Below are positions 7,979 to 16,079 of a stretch of 64,000 nt of DNA, piece by piece. The DNA is taken from positions 40,866-104,865 of the forward strand of contig JAEETH010000006.1 in the NCBI GenBank assembly GCA_016290215.1, given 5' to 3'. Below the pieces are notes generated by a model. The model worked only from the letters and a program-made list of their open reading frames with translations, searched no databases and was not told the DNA's origin. Each line of letters opens with the position of its first letter. Position 1 is the stretch's first letter. Source of the DNA: Bacteroidales bacterium. Its GTDB lineage: Bacteria; Bacteroidota; Bacteroidia; Bacteroidales; F082. The position numbers and the translations under genes were made by a program.

Positions 7979-8425
7979 TTAAGCTTGCATATCCATATCC
8001 ATCAATGCGATTTTCATGTTGGCTTGCGCTATCGTTTCGTCGCCACACCTGACAAAAGCCTTCACCATGGTGATTTGGAACATCTCCTCTATCACTTCTA
8101 TCGACGTGACGATTACCTCACCGACTTTTGGCGTGCGGAATACCTCATAGTTATTAACCGCCCCAATGACACCGATTTTTACCGCCACGTTGTTGCACAA
8201 GTTAATGTAACCCATACGGGCGGCACAGGTTTGGGCGATGTTTTCCATCAAACCCTCCGCCGAAAGCCTGCCATCGACGCAGAAGATATTGTCGGAGCGG
8301 ACTTCCAATTCGGTTACCGTAACCGTCATGTCAAATGAAAGCATTTTATCGATCATGACGAACGGCGGTCGTTGCGGAATTAGTTCCCTTAATGATATGT
8401 CCTCAAAGGCTCTCATTGCTGCCAA
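7979..8425 (-). CDS. FabZ-like hot-dog dehydratase with altered active-site motif
   Basis: 148 residues. IPQRPPFVMIDKM at about residue 17 corresponds to the LPHRYPFLLVD motif of FabZ, with the catalytic His replaced by Gln; AEGLMENIAQTCAARMGY is the long hot-dog helix with a conserved Glu. ApeI/ApeP-type dehydratases of aryl-polyene systems are close analogues. Loss of the His may mean an auxiliary, non-catalytic subunit working with the dehydratase at the left edge. The start is either 8,425 or 8,416 (MRAFED); both overlap the end of the acyltransferase gene. Confidence 0.8.
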   Translation of the reverse strand: MAAMRAFEDISLRELIPQRPPFVMIDKMLSFDMTVTVTELEVRSDNIFCVDGRLSAEGLMENIAQTCAARMGYINLCNNVAVKIGVIGAVNNYEVFRTPKVGEVIVTSIEVIEEMFQITMVKAFVRCGDETIAQANMKIALMDMDMQA

Positions 8426-9306
8426 AAGTCAAAATAGTTGAACCATTGTGTGGGATAACGGCGCACGATGTCTTCAAGCTGAGTGGCAAAACTTTGTGCG
8501 AGTTGCGTCATCTGGTCGCGTTTCTTGGCTTGACTGTCACATTCCACAGACTTAAGGAAAACACGATATTTCTTCATGCCGATCTTCATCACGAATACCG
8601 CCAACACAGGAACTTCTTTCTGCACCGCCATGGCAAAGCCACCTAAAGGAAATTTTGCCTTTGCACCAAAAAACTGACATTCAACGCTTTTCTGGGAACC
8701 AAAGATACGGTCGGCGGGCATGCTCACAATGTCACCATTGTCGATAGCGGCATTGAGTGCGAAAAGGTGCGACAAATCTTCCTTGACGGGCACCATCTGT
8801 ATATTGTTACGTCCCAACACTCGCTGACGGTTTTCCATCACTGTAGCCGTTTCGCCTGCATATACCAAAGCGTTCATTTTCTTTGTTTTAGGCTTCAACG
8901 AATACCCAACCATCTCGTAGCAACCCACATGACTGCTCAGCATCAAGAAGCCCTTTGGAAGGCTTTCCAAATGCTCCATCAGTTCCAAACCTTCGCACTC
9001 GAATTGGTATTTCTTGCCTGCAAACGCCCCGAAACGGTCCAAGATGACTTGCCCGAAGCGGAAATGGTTGAGATACACGTTCCCAAACGCCTTCAACGGG
9101 CCATAACCCATTCTTTTACGGAAAAAACAGTATATGGCCTGGTAGCCTTTCCTATTGAAAATCATATAGAAAGGTATCACCAAAGCCATCACGCCGTAAA
9201 GCAACCACAAAGGCAACACTCGAAACATGGCAATGAGTGAGCGTTGCATCCAAGGCTGTCCATCGGTTTTGCCCGACCATTCGTTATGTTGAAGGGTGTC
9301 GGCCAT
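8413..9306 (-). CDS. LpxL/HtrB-like lysophospholipid acyltransferase (pigment cluster)
   Basis: 297 residues. One N-terminal membrane segment (ALFRVLPLWLLYGVMALVIPFYMIF region), then SSHVGCYEMVGYS around residue 125 as the HxxxxD/E acyltransferase motif, and MPADRIFGSQ, which fits the second LpxL-type block. In aryl-polyene clusters the homologous enzymes attach acyl chains to the glycerolipid or lipid anchor of the pigment at the inner membrane. Lies between the second ACP (nine bases upstream) and the dehydratase (overlap), so it may use that ACP as donor. Confidence 0.87.
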   Translation of the reverse strand: MADTLQHNEWSGKTDGQPWMQRSLIAMFRVLPLWLLYGVMALVIPFYMIFNRKGYQAIYCFFRKRMGYGPLKAFGNVYLNHFRFGQVILDRFGAFAGKKYQFECEGLELMEHLESLPKGFLMLSSHVGCYEMVGYSLKPKTKKMNALVYAGETATVMENRQRVLGRNNIQMVPVKEDLSHLFALNAAIDNGDIVSMPADRIFGSQKSVECQFFGAKAKFPLGGFAMAVQKEVPVLAVFVMKIGMKKYRVFLKSVECDSQAKKRDQMTQLAQSFATQLEDIVRRYPTQWFNYFDFWQQ

Positions 9307-9314
9307 GCGCTATT

Positions 9315-9557
9315 CTAGGCAATCTTCTTTTCGATGTAGTCACAAAAGTCATTGAAGGTCTTCACCTTGGCCATGTCTTCTGTCTTGATTTTGAAGCCAA
9401 ATTTCTTCTCGACGATGACCACGATGTCGACAAAATCGAGGCTGTCGATGCCGATGTCTTCTTTCAGACGAGCTTCAGGTTTGATTTTCTCTTCGTCAAT
9501 CTCAAGGTCGTCAATCAAAAACTCCTTGACTTTTGCTTCTATTTCTTGTCTGTTCAT
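9315..9557 (-). CDS. Acyl carrier protein, second copy
   Basis: 80 residues with the phosphopantetheine serine in GIDSLDFVDIVV and a strongly acidic composition. It differs clearly from the ACP at 5,528 (longer acidic first loop, IEKKIA end). It sits directly upstream of the acyltransferase and downstream of the methyltransferase, so it is a candidate donor for the lipid acylation step or the carrier of the aryl starter. Confidence 0.92.
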   Translation of the reverse strand: MNRQEIEAKVKEFLIDDLEIDEEKIKPEARLKEDIGIDSLDFVDIVVIVEKKFGFKIKTEDMAKVKTFNDFCDYIEKKIA

Positions 9558-9646
9558 TTATGTTGATTGTTGAATTGTTTAATCGTTGAATTGTTGTTTT
9601 TTGACGTAGGACGAGGGACGTAGGACAACTGGTAACTGAACAATTG
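9558..9646. repeat. Spacer with short direct repeats between methyltransferase and ACP genes
   Basis: The 89-base gap contains GTTGAATTGTT twice, GACGTAGGAC/GACGTAGGACAA twice and AACTG motifs repeated near the methyltransferase stop. No hairpin with a T-tract or promoter box was recognised. It resembles the low-complexity spacers seen at 16,035-16,075 and 5,793. Confidence 0.5.
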
Positions 9647-10750
9647 TTAACTGCCAACTGTCTTGCAGACCATAATGCTATGTCCTTGGCCGAGGTTATC
9701 GTGAATCGTTTCCACCTGCAATCCAGCCTTTTCGACCAAACGAGTCATGTCGTCGCTGTGGTACATCTTACTGTTGCCGTTGGCCATTGCGGTGAAATAA
9801 AGGCTCGTCATTGTGAGGCAAAAGGCAGCTGTCTCGAAGCGTTGCCTATCCCACAAGGTTTCCATGATATACAGGCGGCTGTTACCATCCATGATTTTGG
9901 CGGCGCGACTGACGATGCTGACAATTTCATCCTCACCAAAGCAATCGAGGAACTGGCTCATCCAGATGACATCGTAATGTTTGTCCGTTGGGAAAGGCTT
10001 GGAGGCATCCAAGAGGTTCATGCCATAGCCGTCAATGCGGTCGGCACCCGGCTGACCAGCAGTGGCTTGACGCATCATCTCCAACTGTTGCGGCAGGTCA
10101 ACGATGGTTACTTGTACGTCTTTGTCATACCCTACGCACTGCAAGGCCCAACGGCCTGTGTTGCCACCCACATCGAGCAAGGTATTAGGCTTGTTGGCAA
10201 ACACGATTTCAAGCGCTTGCTGGAATGAGCTGTCGCTGTAGAAATGGTCGAAACCGAACCAACTTTTCTGCACTTGTGGCGGCAGTTGCGACAAGCCTTC
10301 ATATATCGTTGGCCAGGGGCCAAAATGCCCCAATCCCGCGGGACGACCTTCTTTCAGGCTTTCCTCCAAATGAAACCAGCCTTCATAGTTCACGTCGTGG
10401 TTGAACTCGGTGTTCACATCGGTGGCGCGGTCGGTAATGAAGCACCAACCCGTCTTGCTCAAAGTGTAACGGTCTGTTTCTGTGTCAATAAGCACCGTGC
10501 CGATGCACAAGCTTGCTTCGAGCATCACCTTGGCGGCATAACTGCTGATATTAGCTTCCTTGGCCACTTCGGCTTCGGTCATGCCGTTGTCGCTGTTGCG
10601 CAGCATCTCGAAAATGCCGAATTTTTTCATCAAGCGGCTCACTTGAAACACTATCGGTCCCCAGGCAATCCATTCCGCTTTGGCCTGCGCCTCACGGGCT
10701 GTTAAATGCTCTTTACTATAAGCCTCTTTTAATTTAGGTGTAAGATGCAT
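9647..10750 (-). CDS. SAM-dependent O-methyltransferase (plant-type, Methyltransf_2)
   Basis: 367 residues. N-terminal dimerisation/winged-helix region (1-150: FEMLRNSDNGMTEAEVAKEANISSYAAKVMLEASLCIG), then the SAM motif LLDVGGNTGRWALQ, acidic ribose-binding VTIVDLPQQLEMM, and post-motifs DVIWMSQFLDCF and YIMETLWD. Fits the small-molecule O-methyltransferase family. In this cluster the likely target is the phenolic ring of the aryl head group, giving a methoxy end as in some flexirubins and aryl polyenes. C- or carboxyl methylation cannot be excluded. Confidence 0.85.
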   Translation of the reverse strand: MHLTPKLKEAYSKEHLTAREAQAKAEWIAWGPIVFQVSRLMKKFGIFEMLRNSDNGMTEAEVAKEANISSYAAKVMLEASLCIGTVLIDTETDRYTLSKTGWCFITDRATDVNTEFNHDVNYEGWFHLEESLKEGRPAGLGHFGPWPTIYEGLSQLPPQVQKSWFGFDHFYSDSSFQQALEIVFANKPNTLLDVGGNTGRWALQCVGYDKDVQVTIVDLPQQLEMMRQATAGQPGADRIDGYGMNLLDASKPFPTDKHYDVIWMSQFLDCFGEDEIVSIVSRAAKIMDGNSRLYIMETLWDRQRFETAAFCLTMTSLYFTAMANGNSKMYHSDDMTRLVEKAGLQVETIHDNLGQGHSIMVCKTVGS

Positions 10751-10773
10751 GTTGATTATGGTTATTAATTCGT

Positions 10774-11298
10774 TTACTTCAGTTTGGCAATTGATTTACC
10801 CAGCTCTCCAAAAGTGTCATTGAAAGCAGCATCAGTCGTTGGAGCTGAACCTCCATCTATCTCATCGATGTCAACGACCAACAATGCTTCTCCACTCTTA
10901 ACGTCTGTAACGGTCAAGGTTCCCCAAACACGTATACAGGGACCGGGAATAAATCCCATGATATTGACAAATTCGTCTACCTTTGTCACCCTGACGGTTA
11001 TCTTGTATGTGGCCTCTTCTTCGGTATTAACGAATTGCAATTTTTTATTGCGTTCGCTGAACTCCTCTATGAAACCATTATACGAGATTGTTGTCTTTTC
11101 TTCCATATTATCGTATTTCTCGGTCAAAGGCATCTTGTCATCGAACGTGGCGCTTTCATCATAAATAACCTCCAGAAAAACCGTTCCTTCTGCATTCTTG
11201 AAGAATTTCTTGTCGCCGTTGACAACTTTTAAGGGGTTTGCTGCGAATGTAACTGTGGCAACCATAACTAGGAATGCTGTCATTAATAAACGTTTCAT
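10774..11298 (-). CDS. Secreted protein of unknown function in the pigment operon
   Basis: 174 residues with a clear signal peptide (MKRLLMTAFLVMVATVTFAA) and no lipobox cysteine. The remainder is predicted beta-rich with a motif ITVRVTKVDEF and a VWGTLTVTD strand, resembling small periplasmic DUF4136/DUF4410-like domains, but I cannot name a family. Spacing of 23-25 bases to both neighbours shows it belongs to the operon, so a periplasmic role in pigment handling is possible. Confidence 0.75.
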   Translation of the reverse strand: MKRLLMTAFLVMVATVTFAANPLKVVNGDKKFFKNAEGTVFLEVIYDESATFDDKMPLTEKYDNMEEKTTISYNGFIEEFSERNKKLQFVNTEEEATYKITVRVTKVDEFVNIMGFIPGPCIRVWGTLTVTDVKSGEALLVVDIDEIDGGSAPTTDAAFNDTFGELGKSIAKLK

Positions 11299-11323
11299 AG
11301 TGTTTGATTTTAATTGTTTGACA

Positions 11324-12565
11324 TTATATGGATTTTATCACTAAAGCAGAATTGGTTCCTCCAAATCCAAAGGAATTGGAAAGGATGGTTTTCAGCTCTT
11401 TAGAGGTCGTCGTGTTAACGATATTGAGACCTTCAGAGTATTCGTCAGGATGCTCAAAGTTGATGTTGGGGGCAATGAAACCGCCTTGCATCATAAGGAT
11501 GCAGTAAACAATCTCGCTCGCACCCGCCATCCAACACTCATGACCCGTCATCGACTTGGTAGACGAAATAGGTGTTTGTGTCGGGCCGAAAAGCCGCTTC
11601 AGCGCCAATGCCTCAAACATGTCGCCTTGTGGTGTAGAGGTGGCATGGGCATTGACATAGTCGATGTCTTCGGCCTTCACGCCAGCTTCATTCATGGCGC
11701 GGGTCATGGCACGATAGCAGCCGTCTTCGCTGGGTTGCGAGATGTGGCTTTCGCCATTCGAAGAGAAGCCGTAGCCGCACACTTCGGCCAAAATGGTGGC
11801 ACCGCGAGCCACGGCATGGTCGTAATCTTCAAGCACCAAGGCCGCTGCACCACCACTGGGTACAAGACCGTCGCGGTCACGGTCGAAGGGACGCGAAGCC
11901 TTTGTCGGCTCGTCAATGCGGGTCGAGAAGGCGCTAATGCCATCAAAGCTGCCCATTGAGAGATAATTGGTCTCTTGTGCACCGCCACAAAGCACCATGT
12001 CCTGTAAACCGTTACGAATCAGCAACGCACCCAAACCGATGGAATGTGAGCCGCTGGCGCAAGCCGCACTGATGGTCATGTTGATACCTTTTAGGTGGAA
12101 GATAGTGGAAAGATTCATCGTCACCGTCGAGTTCATCGACTGGAAAATGGCCGCAGAGCCAACAAGTGTGGTGTCTTTTTTCTCCAAAATGGTCTCATGC
12201 GAATCGATGACCGCTTTGGCTGATGAGTCGTTGCCAAACAACACACCTACTTCGTTTTCAAGCAGATAAGCATCATCGATACCCGCTTGTTTGAAGGCTT
12301 CCAAAGTGGCCATGTAGGCATATTCGCCCTCTTCTGCGAGATACATGCGAAGTTTGCGGTCGAGGATACCTTTTAGTTGAGGTCTTTCGACAATGCCCGT
12401 CAAAGGTGAGCGATAGCCGTATTCGGTGCGCTCAGGTTGGATGCCAATGCCCGAACGGCCTTCGCGCAACGATTGACTGACTTCTTCTTTATTTTTTCCG
12501 AGGCAAGACCAAATGCCTATGCCTGTGATGACGACTCTTCTATTGTTCATAATTTGCTTTTTCAA
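11324..12565 (-). CDS. Beta-ketoacyl-ACP synthase, FabF/FabB-like (pigment cluster)
   Basis: 413 residues (or 408 from the second ATG, MNNRRVVITG). Complete active site: Cys169 in SAACASGSHSIG, His in NAHATSTPQGD, His in TGHECWMAGAS, and C-terminal NSFGFGGTNSALV. It is the third intact ketosynthase of the cluster. The gap to the ketoreductase gene upstream holds one dispersed REP-like element. FabF-type ketosynthases in such clusters may load the starter or make the C-chain. Substrate not readable from sequence. Confidence 0.9.
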   Translation of the reverse strand: MKKQIMNNRRVVITGIGIWSCLGKNKEEVSQSLREGRSGIGIQPERTEYGYRSPLTGIVERPQLKGILDRKLRMYLAEEGEYAYMATLEAFKQAGIDDAYLLENEVGVLFGNDSSAKAVIDSHETILEKKDTTLVGSAAIFQSMNSTVTMNLSTIFHLKGINMTISAACASGSHSIGLGALLIRNGLQDMVLCGGAQETNYLSMGSFDGISAFSTRIDEPTKASRPFDRDRDGLVPSGGAAALVLEDYDHAVARGATILAEVCGYGFSSNGESHISQPSEDGCYRAMTRAMNEAGVKAEDIDYVNAHATSTPQGDMFEALALKRLFGPTQTPISSTKSMTGHECWMAGASEIVYCILMMQGGFIAPNINFEHPDEYSEGLNIVNTTTSKELKTILSNSFGFGGTNSALVIKSI

Positions 12566-12571
12566 GTCGGC

Positions 12572-12618
12572 GTTTCGACAGGCTCAACGACCTAGGTCCC
12601 TGAGCCCGTCGAAGGGCC
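12572..12618. repeat. REP-like dispersed element, intergenic copy
   Basis: Two arms in tandem (TTTCGACAGGCTCAACGACC and, from 12,595, GTCCCTGAGCCCGTCGAAGG) fill most of the 58-base gap between the ketoreductase and ketosynthase genes. This is the only intergenic copy seen; the others lie within coding sequences. Confidence 0.9.
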
Positions 12619-12623
12619 GGTTT

Positions 12624-13355
12624 TTATGTGTATAACCCTCCGTTGATGGAAATGACTTGTCCCGTAATGTATGCCGACTCATCGGATGCCAAAAAACTCG
12701 TCAAGGCGGCCACTTCCTCGGGTTTGCCGAAACGTCCTAATGGGATGAGTTTCTTCAACTCGGTTTCGTCGAGTTCCTTGGTCATGTCGGTGGCAATAAA
12801 TCCAGGTGCAATAGCGTTGACGGTCACCTTGCGGGCAGCCACTTCCTGCGCTAAAGCCTTGGTGGCACCAATGAGAGCTGCCTTGGCAGCGGAATAGTTG
12901 GTCTGACCAGGCAGGCCTTTCAGTCCAGACAGCGAAGCCATGTTGATGATACGTCCGTTGCGGTGCGTCATCATGTCCTTCAGCAGTCGGCGCGTGATGT
13001 AGAAAAAGCCGTTCAAAGTGGTGTCAAGCACATTGTTCCATTGCTCTTCCTGCATGAAAATCATCAAGTTATCCTGACGGATGCCCGCATTGTTGACCAA
13101 CACGGAGATGTAATCGTCAGGATGCGCCTGCGACCAAGTATCCAAAGCAGCTTCGATGGCTTGCGGGTCTGCAACATTGAAAGGCAACAGCTCGCCAGTG
13201 CCTCCAGCTTCTTGTATCTGCTTCAAAGTGTCTTCGGCAGCTTCTTTGTTGGATTGATAATTGATAATCACGGCAAAACCGTCGTTGGCCAAGCGCAAGG
13301 CGATGGCTTTTCCCAAGCCTCGTGAGGCACCAGTGATAAGGGCGTATTTTGTCAT
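12624..13355 (-). CDS. 3-oxoacyl-ACP reductase, FabG-like (pigment cluster)
   Basis: 243 residues of the classical short-chain dehydrogenase type: TGASRGLGKAIA (NADPH binding), NNAG, NMASLSG, and the catalytic YSAAK. C-terminal GQVISINGGLYT. It reduces the beta-keto group formed by the ketosynthases. The start overlaps the stop of the ammonia-lyase gene (ATGA), so it is the second gene of the operon. The genome will normally have another FabG for fatty acids; the position marks this as the pigment copy. Confidence 0.92.
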   Translation of the reverse strand: MTKYALITGASRGLGKAIALRLANDGFAVIINYQSNKEAAEDTLKQIQEAGGTGELLPFNVADPQAIEAALDTWSQAHPDDYISVLVNNAGIRQDNLMIFMQEEQWNNVLDTTLNGFFYITRRLLKDMMTHRNGRIINMASLSGLKGLPGQTNYSAAKAALIGATKALAQEVAARKVTVNAIAPGFIATDMTKELDETELKKLIPLGRFGKPEEVAALTSFLASDESAYITGQVISINGGLYT

Positions 13356-14890
13356 TTCAGTTTCAATGGATTGGTTTTCAGATAGTTTTCAACGGCAGCA
13401 ATTTCCTTGTAGAATGGCGTGTCTTCGATAAAGAGCGGTATGATTTCGCGCACCTTGTCGTAGACCCTGCGAGAAGTCGGGCAAAGTTTGTCGGCAATCT
13501 TCAGGCAGTCAGTGGCCTGCGCCAAAGCGATGTATTGGATAGCCATCACCTGGAAGCAGTTTTCGACCACTTGCTTGCAGAGCAAGGCACTATTGGTACC
13601 CATACTGACAATGTCCTGGTTGTCGTTGTTGTTCGGGATACTATGCACGTAGTTAGGCATAGCCAAAGTCTGACATTCGGCAGTCGTCGAAGTGGCCGTA
13701 AACTGGCAAGCCTGCATGCCGTAGTTCAGCCCTAATGTGCCAAGATTGAGGAATGGGGGCAGAATGCCGTTGATGCGGTCGTGGAACAGGTAGTTCAGCT
13801 GACGTTCGGCAGTCATGCAGAGACGCACAAGGGCGATTTTCACCTTGTCTTCCTCCAATGAAATATAGTCGCCGTGGAAGTTGCCACCATGGTAGACATA
13901 TTCCGTCTCTGGGTCGACGATAGGATTGTCACAGGCCGAATTTAGTTCATCTTCAAGGATTTGGCGCGTGTATTTCAACGTGTCGTAAATAGGACCTAAA
14001 ATCTGAGGTGTGCAACGCAATGAATAATAGGCTTGCACCTTGTGTTCAAACACCTTCACGTCGGAATGGCCATAGTCGTAGAGTTCATGGGCACGTTTCT
14101 TGAGGCATTGCGAGCCTTCAGAAAGTTGGCGCAAACGACGTGCAATCTCTTGCTGACCTTCGTGGCGGCGGCAGTTGTTTTCGCCTTCCGACATATAGTC
14201 GTCGAATGAAGAAGCGATTTCATTCATCCAAACCGCAGCTAAGGTGGCCCAATCGAGCAAAGTCTCGGCGTTGAACAGGTTGATGACACTGATACCTGTC
14301 ATCACGGAGGTGCCATTGGTGATGGAGAGACCCTCGCGGATGTGCATTTTCAGTGGTGTCAGACCTAATTGTTTCATCACCTCGCCGGCATTGCGCCATT
14401 CACCTTTATAGTGTACTTCGCCTTCACCGATAAGGCAGAGCGCGATATGTGCCAGCTGCACCAAGTCGCCACTGGCACCCACGCTACCATGCATGGGAAT
14501 GAAAGGATAAATCTCGTGGTTGATGAACTCCACAAGCAGTTTCACCACGTCGGAATGCACCCCTGAGCGGCATTGCAACACTGTGCCCAAGCGGGCAATC
14601 ATGGCCGACTTCACATAGATGTCGCCCAAAGGCTCGCCTGCACCCGTGGAATGGCTACGGATGATATTATATTGTAAATCAGTAAGATATTTGTCGTCAA
14701 CACGCCATTGTGCCATCGGACCAAAGCCCGTATTGATGCCATAGATGACTTTTTCGGCGGCAAACTTTTCCAAAAAACGGAAGCAAGCTTCCACGCGGGC
14801 TACCCAGGCGTCAGAAACTTGAATCTTTTCGTTTGAATACAAGACTTTCTCAACTTCTTCGAGTGTGATTCTGTCATTCAGTGTAATCAT
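13352..14890 (-). CDS. Tyrosine ammonia-lyase (MIO enzyme) making p-coumarate
   Basis: 512 residues from MITLNDRIT; upstream ATGs (14,962) precede the promoter box. MIO-forming Ala139-Ser140-Gly141 in GSVGASGDLVQLAH, catalytic Tyr50 in VIYGINTGFG, and selectivity region LQYNIIRSHSTGAGEPL. The last is nearly the same as in the Flavobacterium johnsoniae tyrosine ammonia-lyase as I remember it, and so are YHGGNFHGDYISLE and VHSIPNNNDNQDIVSMGTN. Histidine ammonia-lyases also have Ser-His there, so histidine as substrate is the main alternative, but no hut genes are near. First gene of the long operon; it supplies the aryl starter unit. No CoA or ACP ligase for the starter is present in the window. 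Confidence 0.87.
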   Translation of the reverse strand: MITLNDRITLEEVEKVLYSNEKIQVSDAWVARVEACFRFLEKFAAEKVIYGINTGFGPMAQWRVDDKYLTDLQYNIIRSHSTGAGEPLGDIYVKSAMIARLGTVLQCRSGVHSDVVKLLVEFINHEIYPFIPMHGSVGASGDLVQLAHIALCLIGEGEVHYKGEWRNAGEVMKQLGLTPLKMHIREGLSITNGTSVMTGISVINLFNAETLLDWATLAAVWMNEIASSFDDYMSEGENNCRRHEGQQEIARRLRQLSEGSQCLKKRAHELYDYGHSDVKVFEHKVQAYYSLRCTPQILGPIYDTLKYTRQILEDELNSACDNPIVDPETEYVYHGGNFHGDYISLEEDKVKIALVRLCMTAERQLNYLFHDRINGILPPFLNLGTLGLNYGMQACQFTATSTTAECQTLAMPNYVHSIPNNNDNQDIVSMGTNSALLCKQVVENCFQVMAIQYIALAQATDCLKIADKLCPTSRRVYDKVREIIPLFIEDTPFYKEIAAVENYLKTNPLKLK

Positions 14891-14918
14891 GCGATAATAA
14901 ACTATTATAAATAATGTG

Positions 14919-14926
14919 CAAAAATA
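14919..14926 (-). promoter_or_regulatory. -7 box of the pigment operon promoter
   Basis: TATTTTTG on the minus strand, 29 bases before the ammonia-lyase start at 14,890. It supports that start over the upstream ATG. The divergent promoter at 15,001 belongs to the next gene. Confidence 0.55.
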
Positions 14927-14979
14927 GAAAAAATACCGATGTGAAGTCCTTACTTTTTCCAAAGAACAGCACTTTTGGC

Positions 14980-15008
14980 TTGACCGATTGTTTTATTTCT
15001 TATCTTTG
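14980..15008 (+). promoter_or_regulatory. Promoter of the diacylglycerol kinase-like/pgk operon
   Basis: TTG at 14,980-14,982 and TATCTTTG at 15,001-15,008, spaced 18 bases, match the Bacteroidota -33/-7 pattern. The ATG at 15,032 follows 23 bases later. Confidence 0.6.
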
Positions 15009-15031
15009 ACCCCCGAAAAACACATGTTTTT

Positions 15032-16042
15032 ATGACCGATATTATCAATAAATGGTTGGTCGTCGTCAACCCAAAGGCTTCGGTGGGAAAGTCTGGAAAA
15101 GACTGGCCTATGATTAAGCAAATACTTATCAATGAGGGTATTGAATTTGATGATATGCTGACCGAATATCCCCGACACGCTATTGAAATTGTCCGCAACG
15201 CTATCGTCGAAAAAGGCTATCGCAAATTCATCGCGGTGGGTGGCGACGGCACCAATAACGAAGTAATCAATGGCATTTTCACCCAAGATGTGGTACCCAC
15301 AAACGAAATCACCATGGCCACCATGCCCATTGGAACGGGCAATGACTGGCGCCGCACCTTTAATATCCCCTTGGAATATGACGAAGTCGCCAAAATCATC
15401 AAAGCTGGCAACATTTATGTACACGACATCGGAAAATTGACCTACTACGATAACGGTGACTCAAAAATACGTTATTTTCTCAATGCCGCAGGCACGGGTT
15501 TGGACGAAATGGTGTGCAGTTCCACCAACCTCATGAAGCAACAAGGCAAAGGCGGTACCATTCGGTATCTCATTAGTTTGGTGAAGTGCATGTTGACATA
15601 CAAAATCACACATATTCAACTCACCATCGACGATGAATTAGTCTTTGACGATTTTATCCTCAATCTTTCCATCGGCAATGGCCGTTTCAATGGTGGAGGA
15701 ATGATGACGATGCCCAACGCCATTCCAAACGATGGATTGTTTGATGTTACGGTCATCAAAAAAGTATCCATCTTCAAGTTCGCTGCTAACGTGAAAAACC
15801 TCTACGACGGCACTTTCATCAATAAAATCAATGAGGTAAAGACCTTCCGAGGAAAAAAGATCCATATCGTCTCGATACCTCCTCACTCCTTGTTGGTGGA
15901 AACCGAAGGCGAAAACCTCAACAATTCACCATTCGATTTTGAGATGCTTTCCAAATCCATCAACATGGTCATCCCGAAGGAAACCGTCCAAAAACCCAAG
16001 CAAAAGAAGCATCGCTTCAAGAAGAAAAAGAACAACAATTAA
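15032..16042 (+). CDS. Diacylglycerol kinase family (lipid kinase, YegS/BmrU-like) protein
   Basis: 336 residues. VVNPKASVGKSGKDW at the start, then VGGDGTNNEVINGI (the GGDGT nucleotide-binding motif) and PIGTGNDWRRTF, the hallmark of the DAGK catalytic fold; LSIGNGRFNGGGMMTMPNA follows in the second domain. The C-terminus is lysine-rich (KPKQKKHRFKKKK). Family members phosphorylate diacylglycerol, sphingosine-like bases or related lipids. In Bacteroidota sphingolipid makers, sphingosine kinase-like activity is a possible alternative. Followed by pgk after 37 bases of low-complexity spacer. Confidence 0.85.
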   Translation: MTDIINKWLVVVNPKASVGKSGKDWPMIKQILINEGIEFDDMLTEYPRHAIEIVRNAIVEKGYRKFIAVGGDGTNNEVINGIFTQDVVPTNEITMATMPIGTGNDWRRTFNIPLEYDEVAKIIKAGNIYVHDIGKLTYYDNGDSKIRYFLNAAGTGLDEMVCSSTNLMKQQGKGGTIRYLISLVKCMLTYKITHIQLTIDDELVFDDFILNLSIGNGRFNGGGMMTMPNAIPNDGLFDVTVIKKVSIFKFAANVKNLYDGTFINKINEVKTFRGKKIHIVSIPPHSLLVETEGENLNNSPFDFEMLSKSINMVIPKETVQKPKQKKHRFKKKKNNN

Positions 16043-16079
16043 ACAATTCAACAATCAACAATTAAACATATAAAATGCT

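Noticed and set aside
2211-14890. DarA/DarB-type dialkylresorcinol part of flexirubins
   Set aside because: No DarA or DarB (FabH-like or aromatase-type) gene is seen in the window; the cluster is therefore only called aryl-polyene/flexirubin-type.
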